DNA from: Immersiella caudata
Taxonomy: Eukaryota; Ascomycota; Sordariomycetes; Sordariales; Lasiosphaeriaceae
Length of the DNA stretch: 64,000 nucleotides
Reading direction: 5' to 3'
NCBI GenBank assembly: GCA_030512335.1
Contig: JAULSU010000002.1
Coordinates: 3,410,001-3,474,000 of the forward strand
In this document: positions 11,020 to 21,891 of the stretch, piece by piece
Position numbering within the stretch: the first letter of the stretch is position 1
Layout: each line of letters starts with the position of its first letter
Translations under genes and position numbers: made by a program
Notes under the pieces: model-generated
Told to the model about the DNA's origin: nothing
The model's input: only the letters and a program-made list of their open reading frames with translations
Databases searched by the model: none

Positions 11020-13708
11020 TCATTCCCGCTCACTAACCTTAGGCACAATCCACCAATCATGATAACACGCCTCCGCCCTCGGCACCTCCACAACTAGCTT
11101 CTCTGGTTCATCGCGCCCGTCCTCCCCAGTCTTAACTACCTTCCTAACCGATGAAATTGCAATACTCGCCGCAATCACCGACCGCAAACAACTCTTCGTC
11201 CCCTTCACCCACCTCTCATGCGCGCCCACTGTGAACGCCTCCTTCTCGCTCAACTTGCTGAGCACCTCGTACCCCTTTCTCGCACCACCGACTGCTCGCT
11301 GGGCATAATCGAGAAGAGCAGCAGTGGAGCTCTTGCGCTGGTCCGTTGCGTGCCGGAAGGACTCGTAAGAGGGGAGTTTCGGGAGAGAGATGGGCGCGAA
11401 GGGCTTCATGCGGATGTCGTAGCGCAGCTCGTCTGAGGAATAGGGACGGGGAGGTGGGTGGATGAGACCCAGGCGGCCAAGGCAGGTGTAAAGACAGTAC
11501 AGGGCGTCGGCGAGTTCCCAGGTGACAGCAGCGTCGAGGATAGTGACGCGGATGTAGGCGAGGGAGCGGGCGAATTGGGCTTCCATGGTGGGGGTGAGTT
11601 GGTTGTTGTCGCGGAGGTTGTCATGGCGGCTGAGGGTGAAGGCTTTGATACGCTCGGCGTGTTGGGCGCGGGTTTTGGAGAGAAAGGAGAGGTACCAGTA
11701 CATGCCGGCCAGTTCGTCGGGCTGGTAGGTTTCGAGCTCGAAGCCGAGCTGAACGATCCATTCCATGAGGCGGAGCTTGTAGAGGTAGGCCCAGGACGAG
11801 AGGGGGAGGGAATAGGTGGGCTCCTGGGTGGAGTTGGAGAGTGTGGTCTCGTAGTGGATGGGTTTCTCATCGAGCTGGACTTGGAGGAGCTGGTCAATCT
11901 CCTCAGCATCCAGCTGGACGGTTTCCCAGTCTTGTATGGAATGGCAGAGGGTACGACGGACGCGGCAGCGGTTCTGGCAGAAAGCCCGGAAGATATCGAG
12001 GTAGGACTGGGCTGTGCGTTGGCGGAAAAGTTCCATTTGGTGGGCGATGGCGAAACGGGCGTCATGTGGGGCCTCGACGTCGTCGTTGGCGGGATCGAGA
12101 AGACGACTGCAAGGTAACACAATGATGGATAGGTCGTCGTCGATAACGTGCCGGATGCTGAGATGGCCGAGAATAACCATGTCCTTGAACAGGAAATTCT
12201 GGAGGAGCGTTCGGATGTACACCAGTGGCTGGGGCTTCTGAGCTTGGAAAGTCAAGACGAAGTTCTGGATTAAAGGTCAGCGAGTCTGCGCTAGCGAGCA
12301 ACACGCTTGGGGGCTCACCAGCAAGCTTTGAGAGTCGGTATAATTGAGGACCTTGAGAACATTGATCCCATCGACGAACAGCTTCTTGAAATGGTCATAG
12401 GTTTCCTCAAAGCTCAGTTGAACAATGGGGCGTGGGGGCATTGTACTAGCAAGTCGGCGTTGAAGCTTGGTGCTGAAAGCCTCGGGGACAGGCGTACCAA
12501 AGTGGCGGGACTTGTTGATGGGTTCCCAGACGGACTTCATCTGTGACCAGGGAAGGCTCAAAGACTCGGGGCTACTCCTCAGCTCGGAAAGTTCAATGGC
12601 CCGGAGGAAAGCAGCTCTCAACTCCAGCCGGAAGCTAAGGCCATCCGCCATGTCGTCCAGGATCTTCGGTCTCAACGAGTGCACCAGCCTTCGCGCCGAC
12701 ATGATTTCATCTCTAATTTCATCACGATCGATGTTGTCTAATAAGGACCGATGGTATGTGTTCGTAACGAAGTCTTCCTCCTAGAGACCGATCAGCAACT
12801 CCCTCATCAGCATGTTGCGACATGGGAACCTACTTCATAATAGTGCTCGAATTTGATGCGCTCATTGACATACCAGCACGACTTGAGCAAGCCTAAGCAG
12901 TAGGCCCTGAGAATGATGAACATAGGGTCCTGGGCAGCCTCGTTCTCGGTGTCTCTGATGAAGTGAGCCTCTTTAAGATTGGCGGGCGCCGGGTTGAGCA
13001 TTGCCTCAATGTAGACGTTCGTGAGCAACGTCTGAGACAAGGGGTAACCAAGATGCCATGCCATCTGCTCCTGTCAGTCGAGCCATGAGGAGCGCCTCAC
13101 TAGTGAACTAACCTCCAGACAGAGCAGCTGGTCAATAATCCCCATTACCTCACCGGGTAGAAGCGGCCTCGTCACATCGTAGTCATCATCCAGAGACTCG
13201 CCAGGGGCTAAACACCCACTATCCATCTTCGGATCCATGATCTAGGCCTCACCGATTAGTTCTCCCTTGTAAAAGCCGCGTCAGACACAAACATACCTCC
13301 AGAGCCCCAACGGACTCAAACAACGTAAAGTAGCCATCCTTCACCAGCTCACCCGGCTCCAACGCTACGCAAGAAACCGCCAAGATCAGCCCGAGCCTCA
13401 CTTTCACAATGCATCCCCTCTGCAGAAACAAGACTCACTCTTCGCAGCCTCCACAAACTTCCGCGTGATATCGATAGCAACGATTCCCTCACTCGAGATC
13501 ATCGGGGGCGGGGGCTCGTCCTGAGATGAGTAATGATCGTGGTGGTTGATCGACAGCCCTGTAAACTCTAGCAACCCGGTTGGGTGCCTATCGTAAGCGG
13601 TAGCTCCTCGGCTTGGCGGGGGTGCAAGGCAACTACTAGTGAGCAAAAAAAAACAAGGTTATGCTGCGACGTACCTTTCGAGACGTGAAAGTCGTGGGGA
13701 TGCGACAT
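11020..13708 (-). CDS. MAK10: NatC N-terminal acetyltransferase auxiliary subunit Mak10/Naa35
   Basis: Seven exons on the minus strand: 13708..13675, 13567..13439, 13364..13297, 13241..13113, 13064..12834, 12780..12319 and 12264..11020, giving 765 residues. The family signature spans two junctions: LEPGELVKDGYFTLFESVGA, then LE joined to IMDPKMDSGC. It is followed by DQLLCLE joined to MAWHLGYPLSQTLLTNVYIE. This subunit helps the NatC complex (Naa30, Naa35, Naa38) acetylate N-termini such as Met-Leu and Met-Ile on the ribosome. All internal junctions preserve frame and conserved residues. The first exon is the least certain part: a strong GTACGT donor at 13674 joined to the CTAG acceptor at 13568 is the best in-frame solution (MSHPHDFHVSK then EFTGLSI). 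Confidence 0.88.
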
Positions 13709-14348
13709 GATGGTTTGCTATTCTTGGTATTCATGTAGCTATTCTCATTGATCAGGGAATGACATGGCGCTTTTTCGCAAGCAGATACGGATGAGGCTGG
13801 TGGAGTTGGTTAGGGGCTGGAGTCGCCTCAATGGTGAATTGATCTGAGCTTGCGCGAGGAGCCCGCTCGAGGTTCAGGTACCTACTGTGTGTTTTGGGTG
13901 TGGGTGCACGCAACCGACTGATTCCGTGGCACGGAGCCCTAAAAATCAGACGACATCCTCGGACGAAGGGATGAATTTGTCGTTACGTGCAGGACAATGA
14001 TCACCAAAACATAGTGTTCAGGCCAACAAAGGTTCCTGTTCAGGTTTGATATCAAGCAATGAGGACACAGTTGCGGGCGCCTGTGACCGCCCCTATTCCA
14101 GGCCCCGGATATGCCCGATGTAGGATGCCAGCCCAGAACCCCAAGTCAACGGTTCCCCAACATCACAATCAACATATTCTCTCCTGAGCCAATTATTTTC
14201 TATTGTACCGCCCCTAGTATGATACAGTTTTGACGTCTAGAAGAGCCAACCGACGGTGTTGGATCCATTGCATCGAGTGATTCGCACGCCTTATCCCAGC
14301 GACCCCCCCTCCTCCCCTCTATCGGACCATCGCTCAGTGTCCATCCCC
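13709..14348. other. Intergenic: MAK10 5' flank and ATP15 3' flank
   Basis: Both flanking genes are on the minus strand. The 640 bp hold the MAK10 promoter and ATP15 terminator region. No coding signal or RNA was recognised. Confidence 0.5.
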
Positions 14349-14765
14349 TTACGATGACGGCGCGTTCGCCTTCTCAACATAGGCAGCGGCATTCGCATCC
14401 GCAACGTTCTGCATATCACCCTGCTTGCCGTTCTATTCCCCCATGCGCGAATTAGCCATCAGATTCTCCCTCGCCTTCCATCCCCGTCCCCTTCCCCGGA
14501 GCCGTAAAGTTTGAAAAAACTCACCGTCCACTTGGCAAATCGCAGGTCCACATCGCCTCTGCGCTCAGCCGCGAGTCTCTTATCCTCCTTCAAGCTGCGG
14601 CGCACGACGCGAGCAGCGACGGCTAGGTAGCGGTTGTAGCTAGACACATCCCAGTCAGTTCCTCAATTCCATCCCCGTTGGCGCGCCGATGCTCCGAAAT
14701 GTCCAATTGGCACGGAACCGGCAATTGACTCACGTAAGACCTGCTTGCTTCCACGCGAACGTCAT
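14349..14765 (-). CDS. ATP15: F1Fo ATP synthase subunit epsilon, mitochondrial
   Basis: Three small exons on the minus strand: 14765..14734, 14639..14525 and 14432..14349, encoding 76 residues. The product starts MTFAWKQAGLTYNRYLAVAA and contains VVRRSLKEDKRLAAERR, LRFAKWTNGKQGD and an Ala/Asn-rich tail. This matches the small epsilon subunit of the mitochondrial F1 central stalk (yeast Atp15) in length and order. That subunit sits with gamma and delta and is needed for assembly and coupling. No cleaved presequence is expected in this family. The introns are 94 and 92 bp. The exons are too short to show as a single open frame, and the gene was found from the conserved protein. Confidence 0.93.
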
Positions 14766-15246
14766 TTTGAGGGCGGATTGGAGGTGCTTGTGGTGAATCT
14801 TGTCAATGCGGGATCGGTGTGGAGGAGATGCTGGCGAAAAAGGTCGAATGCAAGCCGAGAAGCCCAGTCAGCTCCACATCACGTGATCCGTAACTTTGGT
14901 TCGGGAGCTACCCATGCAGCTACCATAATTATGCAATTGTCGGATTTGAGGCTCTTGTTTCACCCGTTCTCAACCAGCTCTAAGATACAAGCACAAAGGG
15001 ACATATTACTTCGCAAAGACAGTCGATGTTAATCTACACAGCCACTTCTCGTCAGGTCAGCCCCATGTGTACCGCTCCAAACGCTCCAGCGCCCCCCAAG
15101 GGTTGTATCCGTTTGTTAGTCGTAGGAAGAAAGTGGGTTTAAGTCTAGAGGTTACTATATGCACAAAGGACGAGCCGCGAGCCTCTTCGTCGGCCTGGCA
15201 GGCTGATGCTGTTGATACATTTTCCATTCCATTCCCAAGAAACCTC
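14766..15246. other. Intergenic: ATP15 promoter and QCR2 3' flank
   Basis: This 481-bp gap lies between two minus-strand mitochondrial genes. It holds the ATP15 promoter and QCR2 downstream sequence. No additional feature was recognised. Confidence 0.5.
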
Positions 15247-16807
15247 CTATACCTTAAGGCCGAGATCCTCCGCAAAGGGCAGCACGTGCAGATCACCCAC
15301 CGACGCAACCGAAGCCTTGCCCTCCAATAGTGCCTTGGCTGCCTGTGAAAGTTGTTTTAGCACATTTCCAAGCAACACATGATCGCGATCGAAACTTACA
15401 GCCTTGAGCTTATCACCAGTAACAGACTCCAACGCCTTGAGCCTCTCTGCAACCTGGAGGGGCTGCCCACCGCTGATGAGGTTCGCACCAGCGTGGACAA
15501 GACCAGCACCGCTGGTCTCACTCAGTGACAGGAGGTTAAACCTAGCCTTGGCAACAGCCTTGACAACGTCCTCCTTGGAAACGCCACCCTCGGCGACGCT
15601 CTTGAGGGCCTTGACGGACTCCTGAGCAGCCTTCCTGACATCAGGTGCGGAGCCGCTGATCTGGATGGCGAAGAGGCCAGCATCGGAGTAGGCGAAGTTG
15701 GCAGCCTGGGCGTGAGCGCCAGGGGCAGAGGCGACCGCCTTCGAGAGAAGGCTGAAACCGGGTGACCACTTGATGTTGGACTCGCCGCCAAGCAGGCCGA
15801 CGAGAACAGCAACTTCAGGCTGGTTGGCACCGAGGGAGGCGCCAGGGAAGCCAATTACAACGGCGTTGCTACCGAGCTTGGAAATACGGGTCTCGCCGCC
15901 GTGGTACTTGGAGGCAGACTGGTCGAGCTTCTGCTGGGATTCAACAGCAACCTCCTTGAAGAAAGGCTCGATCCACTTGCTGAGGGCTGACTGGCTCGCG
16001 CCATCAGCGACAACTGAGATGTTGGACTTGTTGTAAGCAGCCTGGGCATATGCGGCGACGTTTGACTCGTCAAGGTAGGACGCGACCGGGGTGTTAGGGG
16101 TCGGATAGAGGGTGTTGCCAAGGCCGTTGTGGAAGGCGACGGAGTGAGCGGCATCGAGGGCGATGGCAGCAGCGTCGACCTTGCCCTGCTTGTAGCGAAT
16201 AAGTCCCTCAACCTCCTCGCGGAACTCGTGAGCTATAGAACTGTGTGAGCGCAGTGCATTTCAGAACACAATCGGTGACTTGACGCACTGGTATATCTTG
16301 TCTGCGAGATGACCTCGGCAAGGAGCTCTGTGAAGTACGGAAGGTCCTCACGGAGGAAGTTGGCCTGCAGAACGAGGGCCTCGCGAGTGTGGTACGAAGT
16401 CAATTGACCTCCCAGAAGCTCGGATTCGCGGGTGATGCGGAGGGCGGAGCGCTTGTTGGTGTTCTGAAGATAGGACGCAAATTAGCTCATCGAGCTCCTG
16501 ACACGGGCGAGCTGCTGAAGCACCAGCTCTCGCAACCCAATTGACCTGCCTTGAACGCGAATTCCTCCAATCCAACAGTCAACCCGGGAAGGGGCTCGTA
16601 ACGGGTACCGGCCTTGGCGACGATAGCCAGGCGGGTGGTCGGGCCACCGTCGTCTCTCGAAGCGACCTTGACGCCGGCGATGTTTGTCGGCTCGTACGAT
16701 GCCTTTTCGGAGGCCGCGGCGGCGAACCCGCGCTGCGCAATCTTCGAGGCACCGCCGCCGCGAAGAGCCAGCTGGGTGCCCCTCGACAGAGCCGATCGGG
16801 AGATCAT
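15247..16807 (-). CDS. QCR2: Cytochrome bc1 complex subunit 2 (core protein 2)
   Basis: Exons on the minus strand are 16807..16550, 16463..16289 and 16232..15247, giving 472 residues. It begins with a mitochondrial presequence rich in Ser, Arg and Ala (MISRSALSRGTQLALRGG) and continues with the M16-peptidase-like fold of bc1 core proteins: TRLAIVAKAGTRYEP, FKNTNKRSALRITRESELLG, TTHEFREEV, and later KWSPGFSLLSKAV and LSETSGAGLVHAG. The zinc-binding HxxEH motif of the active peptidase is absent, as expected for core 2. It acts in the inner membrane as a structural subunit of complex III. The first intron uses a GC rather than GT donor; the second is ordinary and phase 1. The ATG at 16807 was chosen because it directly precedes the presequence. 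Confidence 0.93.
16464..16549 (-). other. GC-AG intron in QCR2
   Basis: The only way to keep the conserved FK-NTNKRSALR block in frame is to splice AAG|GCAGGT to CTTCAG|AAC. The donor dinucleotide is therefore GC. A good branch site (GCTAAT) lies upstream of the acceptor. Using the GT three bases downstream (GTCAAT) would change the frame. GC-AG introns are a known minor class. Confidence 0.75.
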
Positions 16808-17515
16808 GATGGGAGGGGCTGTGTCGTCAATTGACTGTCGAAAAGTTCGCGGCGCTCTGCTTGAGGGAGCTGTTCTCAAGCAATTCCGAAAATTCCCTGG
16901 CTCCAGGTCCGACCTCCCGACTGCCAGGTGCGGAAAAATAGCTCTGCCGGTCCAACCCTAACCCTGCATTGACCAAGTCGTGTCAGCAAGAATGCGCTGG
17001 ATTCTTACTGGCTCTTCGTCACTCTTACTAAAGGAATGCACTCAATTCAAGGGCGTTTCTGACATCGACTTTGCTGAAGAACACCGTAAAAGGATTACAA
17101 GGTCTATTGTGTGGCCAAATAACGGAATAATAGGGTAATAATTTATATTCGCATTTGTTTTGGCTCGATACCTGCCAGATTCTTGACACCGGGAGCCCAT
17201 TTCATCTACACATGAACGTCTTGAAAAAGACGGTGGTTAACAGGAGACTGCGTTTAGCATCCGCGCCAGTGTGGGGAGAGCTTGCATCTACAGCCCATCG
17301 CCCAGCGCGACCCGCTCGCTTCGGCTACCCAGCCCATGACTCTCAAACGTTGCGACAGCCAAAAAAAAATTATCTTGAATTGTCCCCCACCAGACAAGTC
17401 TTCCACAACTCACGGCATTCAATGACAGTCCGGTAGCAACTGTGGCAGCTCTAGAGATAGTGAGAGCATCTCTAGAAGCCAACACTCAACAAACAACAGG
17501 ATTCTTGCCGTTACA
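16808..17515. promoter_or_regulatory. Divergent promoter region, QCR2 / RPC82
   Basis: These 708 bp hold the promoters of two divergent genes. The sequence AACCCTAACCCTGCA at 16954-16968, about 150 bp upstream of the QCR2 start, contains nearly two units of the TTAGGG telomeric repeat. Such boxes can be bound by TRF/Tbf1-type factors in fungi; binding here is inference. Short frames in the region look accidental. Confidence 0.45.
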
Positions 17516-19725
17516 ATGCAAGTTGTATGTGGAATGCCCTGTCGCATGCCCCGTCCCCGCGACAATAGCACCGATAACCCATGCTGACAGTTCGGTATCC
17601 AGACACAGAATGTGGCAGAGCTCTGCTCTCTGCTCATCGATGAACTCCATGGCGAACTCCCATCGGTATGACAGGCCCGGCTAACCCTCATGAAGAGCGA
17701 TCAAACTCCGCCGTGCGGATGACTGACAGCACGTTTAGAGAATATTCAGGGCCCTCCTGAGCAGAGGCAGAGCGACCCTTCCTCAGCTTTGCCAGTATAC
17801 TGGAATGAGCGCACTTCAACTCCGGCACGGAGTCGCCGTTCTTCTGCAGCACAACTTGCTCTACTACCAGATCGACGATGGCCACGCAATGTACGAAGCC
17901 AACGCGGAATTTGCATACAACTTGGTGCGCACTGGGAAGATTTTGGAGATGATTGAGACTTCATTCGGACCTCCTGCGAAGGACGTCATGCAAAGTCTGC
18001 TCGCCTCTGGCCAGACCAGGGTTGCGGACCTTGTTGCCGCGTACCAAGAGAAGATCAACCATCTTAACTCTGCGATGCAACAAGACGATGATGAAGACTT
18101 CCCCGATCTTAAGGCCAATGGCGTGAACGGACACCCTCACGCCGCCAAGAAATGTGACCCTATGGTAAAAAGCACCGCACAACTGAACTCGATCATCTGT
18201 CGTCTTGTCGAGGCAGAGCTCATTGATGTCGTTCATTCAAAAACGTTCCAGAGCCAACCGGATGTCGTCAAAGCCTTGGAAAAGGAAGTCACAGACAAGC
18301 ACTTCCCAGGGGGGGTCAAGGGAGGCCGCGGCAAGATTGAGTTTCAAGAGAAGATGGCCGAGGCGCTGCGCAAGGTTCGCAGTGAATCAAAGTCGCTGAA
18401 ACGCAAACTCGAGCAAAATGGCACGGCAGCAAAGAGGAGGAAACTTTTTGCAGGTGTCGCAGCCGCGAATGGAACGAATGGGACAACAAATGGGGTCCAC
18501 GACGAGGAGCTGGATCCTGCTCTAGATGTGAGTGGATTGTGGACTGTTACTCCTTGTTACAGCGCTGACAATTTTTCAGCCGAAACAAGTGATCCGGATC
18601 AACTATGAGAAGTGTCTCGTTGATCTCCGCAACCGACGTCTGGTGCATTTTGTGTCGGAAACGATTGGAGACGCAACATCTCACGTATATGGCGTCCTCC
18701 TCCGCCTGCTGACGAAACAGCTCCCGCGCTGCCGGCTAGATCCCAGCATGGATGTAAACCAGGATGGAGAAGCGGTGGATGCAGAACCGAAAGCCGTTAC
18801 GACAGCCCAGATTCTCGACAACCTCAAGACCGCGGTTGACCTTTCATTGGGCATCGGGAAAACGGCAATGAAGGAGATCTCTTCCAAGTCAGCTGAGAAG
18901 ATCTCAGAATTCCCGCCAAAGCCTAAGCTCTTTATTGCGGAAGCTGAGGTTGACGGCGAAGCGAGTGCTGACGAGTCGGACGAGGGCTCCAGCAGCGATG
19001 AGTCTGGCTATGACTCCGATTTCAAGAACCAACCCGCCAGTGCTACCAACGGAACCAAGGTCACTTTCGCAGATGGAGATGATAACCCCTGGCAGCGGAT
19101 GGGGCGTCCAGGGCAGCTGCGTCAGCATCTCCTTCTTTTGGCAGAAAGCAACCAACACTTTGTGCGACACTGCGGGCACGATGAGTGGACAGTGGACTTC
19201 GAGCCTCTGATGCGCACTCTCCGCGAAGCAGAGTTGGATGCGGTGATTGAAAGGACGTCGGGGAGACAAGGTCTTCGTCTCGTCCGCATATTGCGGGCCA
19301 ACGGCAAACTTGACGAGAAGGCATTGATGAATGTCGCGCTTATGCGCAAGGCTGAAGTACAGCAGAAGGTGGTGCAAATGCAGAAGGCGGGATTCGTCCA
19401 AATCCAGGAGGTTCCCAGGGATAACAAATCGGATGTCAAGAAGTCGTTCTTTTTGTGGTTCTGCGATGTCGATAAGAGCTACATCAAACTCGCCGACAAC
19501 AGCTACAAGAGCATGATTCGATGTCTTCAGGTTCTCGAAGTGCTCCGGCAGAAGGAGAAGGACGTCTTGATGCTGACGAGACGCACGGATGTCAAGGGAC
19601 GTGAAAAGGACGTTATGAGAAAAGAATACTACGACAGGTATTCCCGCTTCCAGGAGAACGAGAGGAAGCTTTTTGCGCAGGTCATGAGGCTGGATGACTT
19701 TATTGCGCTGGTGCGCGACTTCTGA
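17516..19725 (+). CDS. RPC82: DNA-directed RNA polymerase III subunit RPC3 (C82)
   Basis: Four exons: 17516..17524, 17603..17665, 17739..18527 and 18580..19725, giving 668 residues. The N-terminus read through the first three exons is MQVTQNVAELCSLLIDELHG followed by ELPSRIFRALLSRGRATLPQ, typical of fungal C82. Winged-helix segments follow (QLRHGVAVLLQHNLLYYQ), then the RPC82 domain (PKQVIRINYEKCLVDLRNRR) and the C-terminal winged helices and coiled coil. C82 forms the C82/C34/C31 subcomplex, which opens promoter DNA and contacts TFIIIB in the nucleus. Acidic Ser-rich and Lys-rich linkers lie between the domains. The first exon is only three codons long, and its junction has a strong GTATGT donor. 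All introns are phase 0. Confidence 0.93.
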
Positions 19726-20293
19726 AGGAAGGGTATAGGTCTCTCTCCTGGGTTCACTGCCGAGTATCAATGCATCGCTAGGCGTTTGGGGAGGATTCAT
19801 CATTTGGGGATTATTATTCAGCGCAGTTGGGAGCATACCCTAGGTTGGGACTTGGGAACGGGGTTACCATTATCGGGTACGCAAGCTTTGATATCCCCTA
19901 GACCCGAGGTTAGCATTCGGCAATCGTATCAAGCCACAGGCTACAATGCTGCTGGGCTTCCATGTTTGTATCGGTTTCGTGGCCGAACTGCCCGACCACC
20001 GAAGATTCCCGGGAGCTGAACTGTGGGGAAACGGGAGGACTCGGTAATGGGGATGGAAGGCTGATAACGTCTGCAGCCAAGTCCACTGGCAAGCCGATAA
20101 GCAGTTCGGGGATCTGAACGCCGCAGTCGGACTAAATTTTTTTGCGACCAAAAATTTACCGCGATTAGGCGCCCCATCTGCCATTATCAATTGACTTTTG
20201 CAGTTGCTCACCTTGCTGGACACGACTTCCAACGACCCTATCCGAATTGTAGCCGACGTTTTTTTTAATCCATTCATTATACCAAACAGCAAA
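19726..20293. other. Intergenic: RPC82 3' flank and GGC1 promoter
   Basis: This gap is 568 bp between two plus-strand genes. It contains the GGC1 promoter and leader, with an AT-rich patch near 20132-20150. No gene or RNA was recognised. Confidence 0.5.
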
Positions 20294-21454
20294 ATGTCCC
20301 CACCAATGGCTGCTGGGCGGGAGAAGGAGTCGAACCTCGCGAGACTGTTGGGATCCGGTACGGTTAACGGATGACTCCCCGAGTGTTGGAGCGTATACTG
20401 ACCTTGGGGTTGCCGGGGATAGGTTCGGCGGGTATCGCCGAATTGGCCATCTTCCACCCTGTAGGCACTACGTTGGAGCTCCAATGGCTCGCCCTTCGAG
20501 AGGGAAGGGCCGCTGACTGCCGTGACAGGTCGACACGATCGCGAAACGGTTGATGAGCAATGAGACGAGGGTACGTCGGGCGCATGGGTATCTACCGTTT
20601 GGGAACGCCTGGACTGACGGTTTGCCACACAGATTGGAAACATGTCGCAGTTGAACACGGTCATCTTCAAGGACAAGGCGTCGGCGTCGGCTGGGAGAAA
20701 GTTCGTCTCGCTCTTCCCCGGGTTGGGTTATGCGGCCGGCTATAAGGTCCTCCAGCGTGTCTACAAGTACGGCGGCCAGCCGGTGGCGCGTGATTACCTC
20801 GGGGCACACTACGGCAAGGACTTTGAGAACGCTTTCGGCAAGAAGACGGGCAAGGCGATCATGCACTCGACGGCTGGCAGCTTGATCGGTATCGGTGAGA
20901 TCGTCCTCCTCCCGCTTGATGTCCTCAAGATCAAGCGCCAGACGAACCCTGAGGCTTTCCGCGGGCGTGGTGTTCTCAAGATCGTCAAGGACGAGGGCTT
21001 CGGTCTCTACCGCGGGTGGGGCTGGACCGCCGCCCGAAATGCCCCCGGCTCCTTCGCCCTCTTCGGCGGTTCCGCCTTCGCCAAGGAGTTCCTCTTCGGT
21101 CTCCAGGACTACAACAAGGCCACTTGGTTCCAGAACTTCGTCGCCTCCATCGCCGGTGCCTCGGCCTCTCTCGTCGTCTCGGCGCCTCTTGATGTCATCA
21201 AGACCCGTATCCAGAACCGCAACTTCGACAACCCCGAGAGCGGTTTCCGTATCTTGACCAACATGGCGAAAAATGAGGGCGCTGGCGCTTTCTTCAAGGG
21301 CTTGGTTCCCAAGGTATGTCGACGAAATCGCTTGTCCCACTGAAACCCTGACTAACAATTGCTGTAGCTCCTCATGACTGGCCCCAAGCTCGTCTTCTCC
21401 TTCTGGCTGGCGCAAACTCTCATCCCCGCGTTTGATATCGCCTTCAAGAAATAA
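20294..21454 (+). CDS. GGC1: Mitochondrial GTP/GDP carrier
   Basis: Five exons: 20294..20357, 20423..20460, 20529..20570, 20633..21313 and 21368..21454, giving 303 residues. Exons 2 and 3 are only 38 and 42 nt, but together they spell SAGIAELAIFHPVDTIAKRL, the first carrier-family repeat. Later repeats carry LLPLDVLKIKRQ and SAPLDVIKTRIQ. The order and spacing, plus NAPGSFALFGGSAFAKE and GPKLVFSFWLAQTLIPAFD, match the Ggc1/Yhm1 branch. That carrier exchanges GTP and GDP across the inner mitochondrial membrane and influences iron homeostasis in yeast. The start is the first ATG upstream of the conserved LARLLGSG segment. The carrier family is certain; the GTP/GDP specificity rests on overall resemblance. 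Confidence 0.9.
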
Positions 21455-21891
21455 ATGAATAATGCCCGTTAGGTTACACGGAACAAAATTCGCGCCACGC
21501 TGGAGAGCAGGATACCCCAACTTCCTTGTTGTTGCATAGGCAATGCCTCTAGACGCAAGTCTGGTATCCTGGACGCGTGAGGTGGTCAGTTCAAGGCGTT
21601 GCGGCTGTTGTGATGGGAGGTAAACTCCCTAAATCTAGCGCAGGCGTCCAGCGCTCTTCTGGTGTTTTTAAATTTCCGGGAATGATAAAAAGGGGCGGTA
21701 GGGCAAAGGAGGGCGTTGCTCGGCGACATCTTCTCGGAGATACCAGTTACATAGGCCACTTTATTATAATAGACTCTGATCTCTTCTCTCCAGGTTATTC
21801 CTTGAAATCTTGTTTGAGGTCAATTCTCAACACTGATCCCCAGACCCGGAGCCTCACCAACATCCAAGCGCGCAATGATTCCTACCTCATC
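21455..21891. other. Intergenic, convergent 3' ends
   Basis: This is 437 bp between convergent GGC1 and the LRR gene. No gene, RNA or repeat was recognised. Confidence 0.5.
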
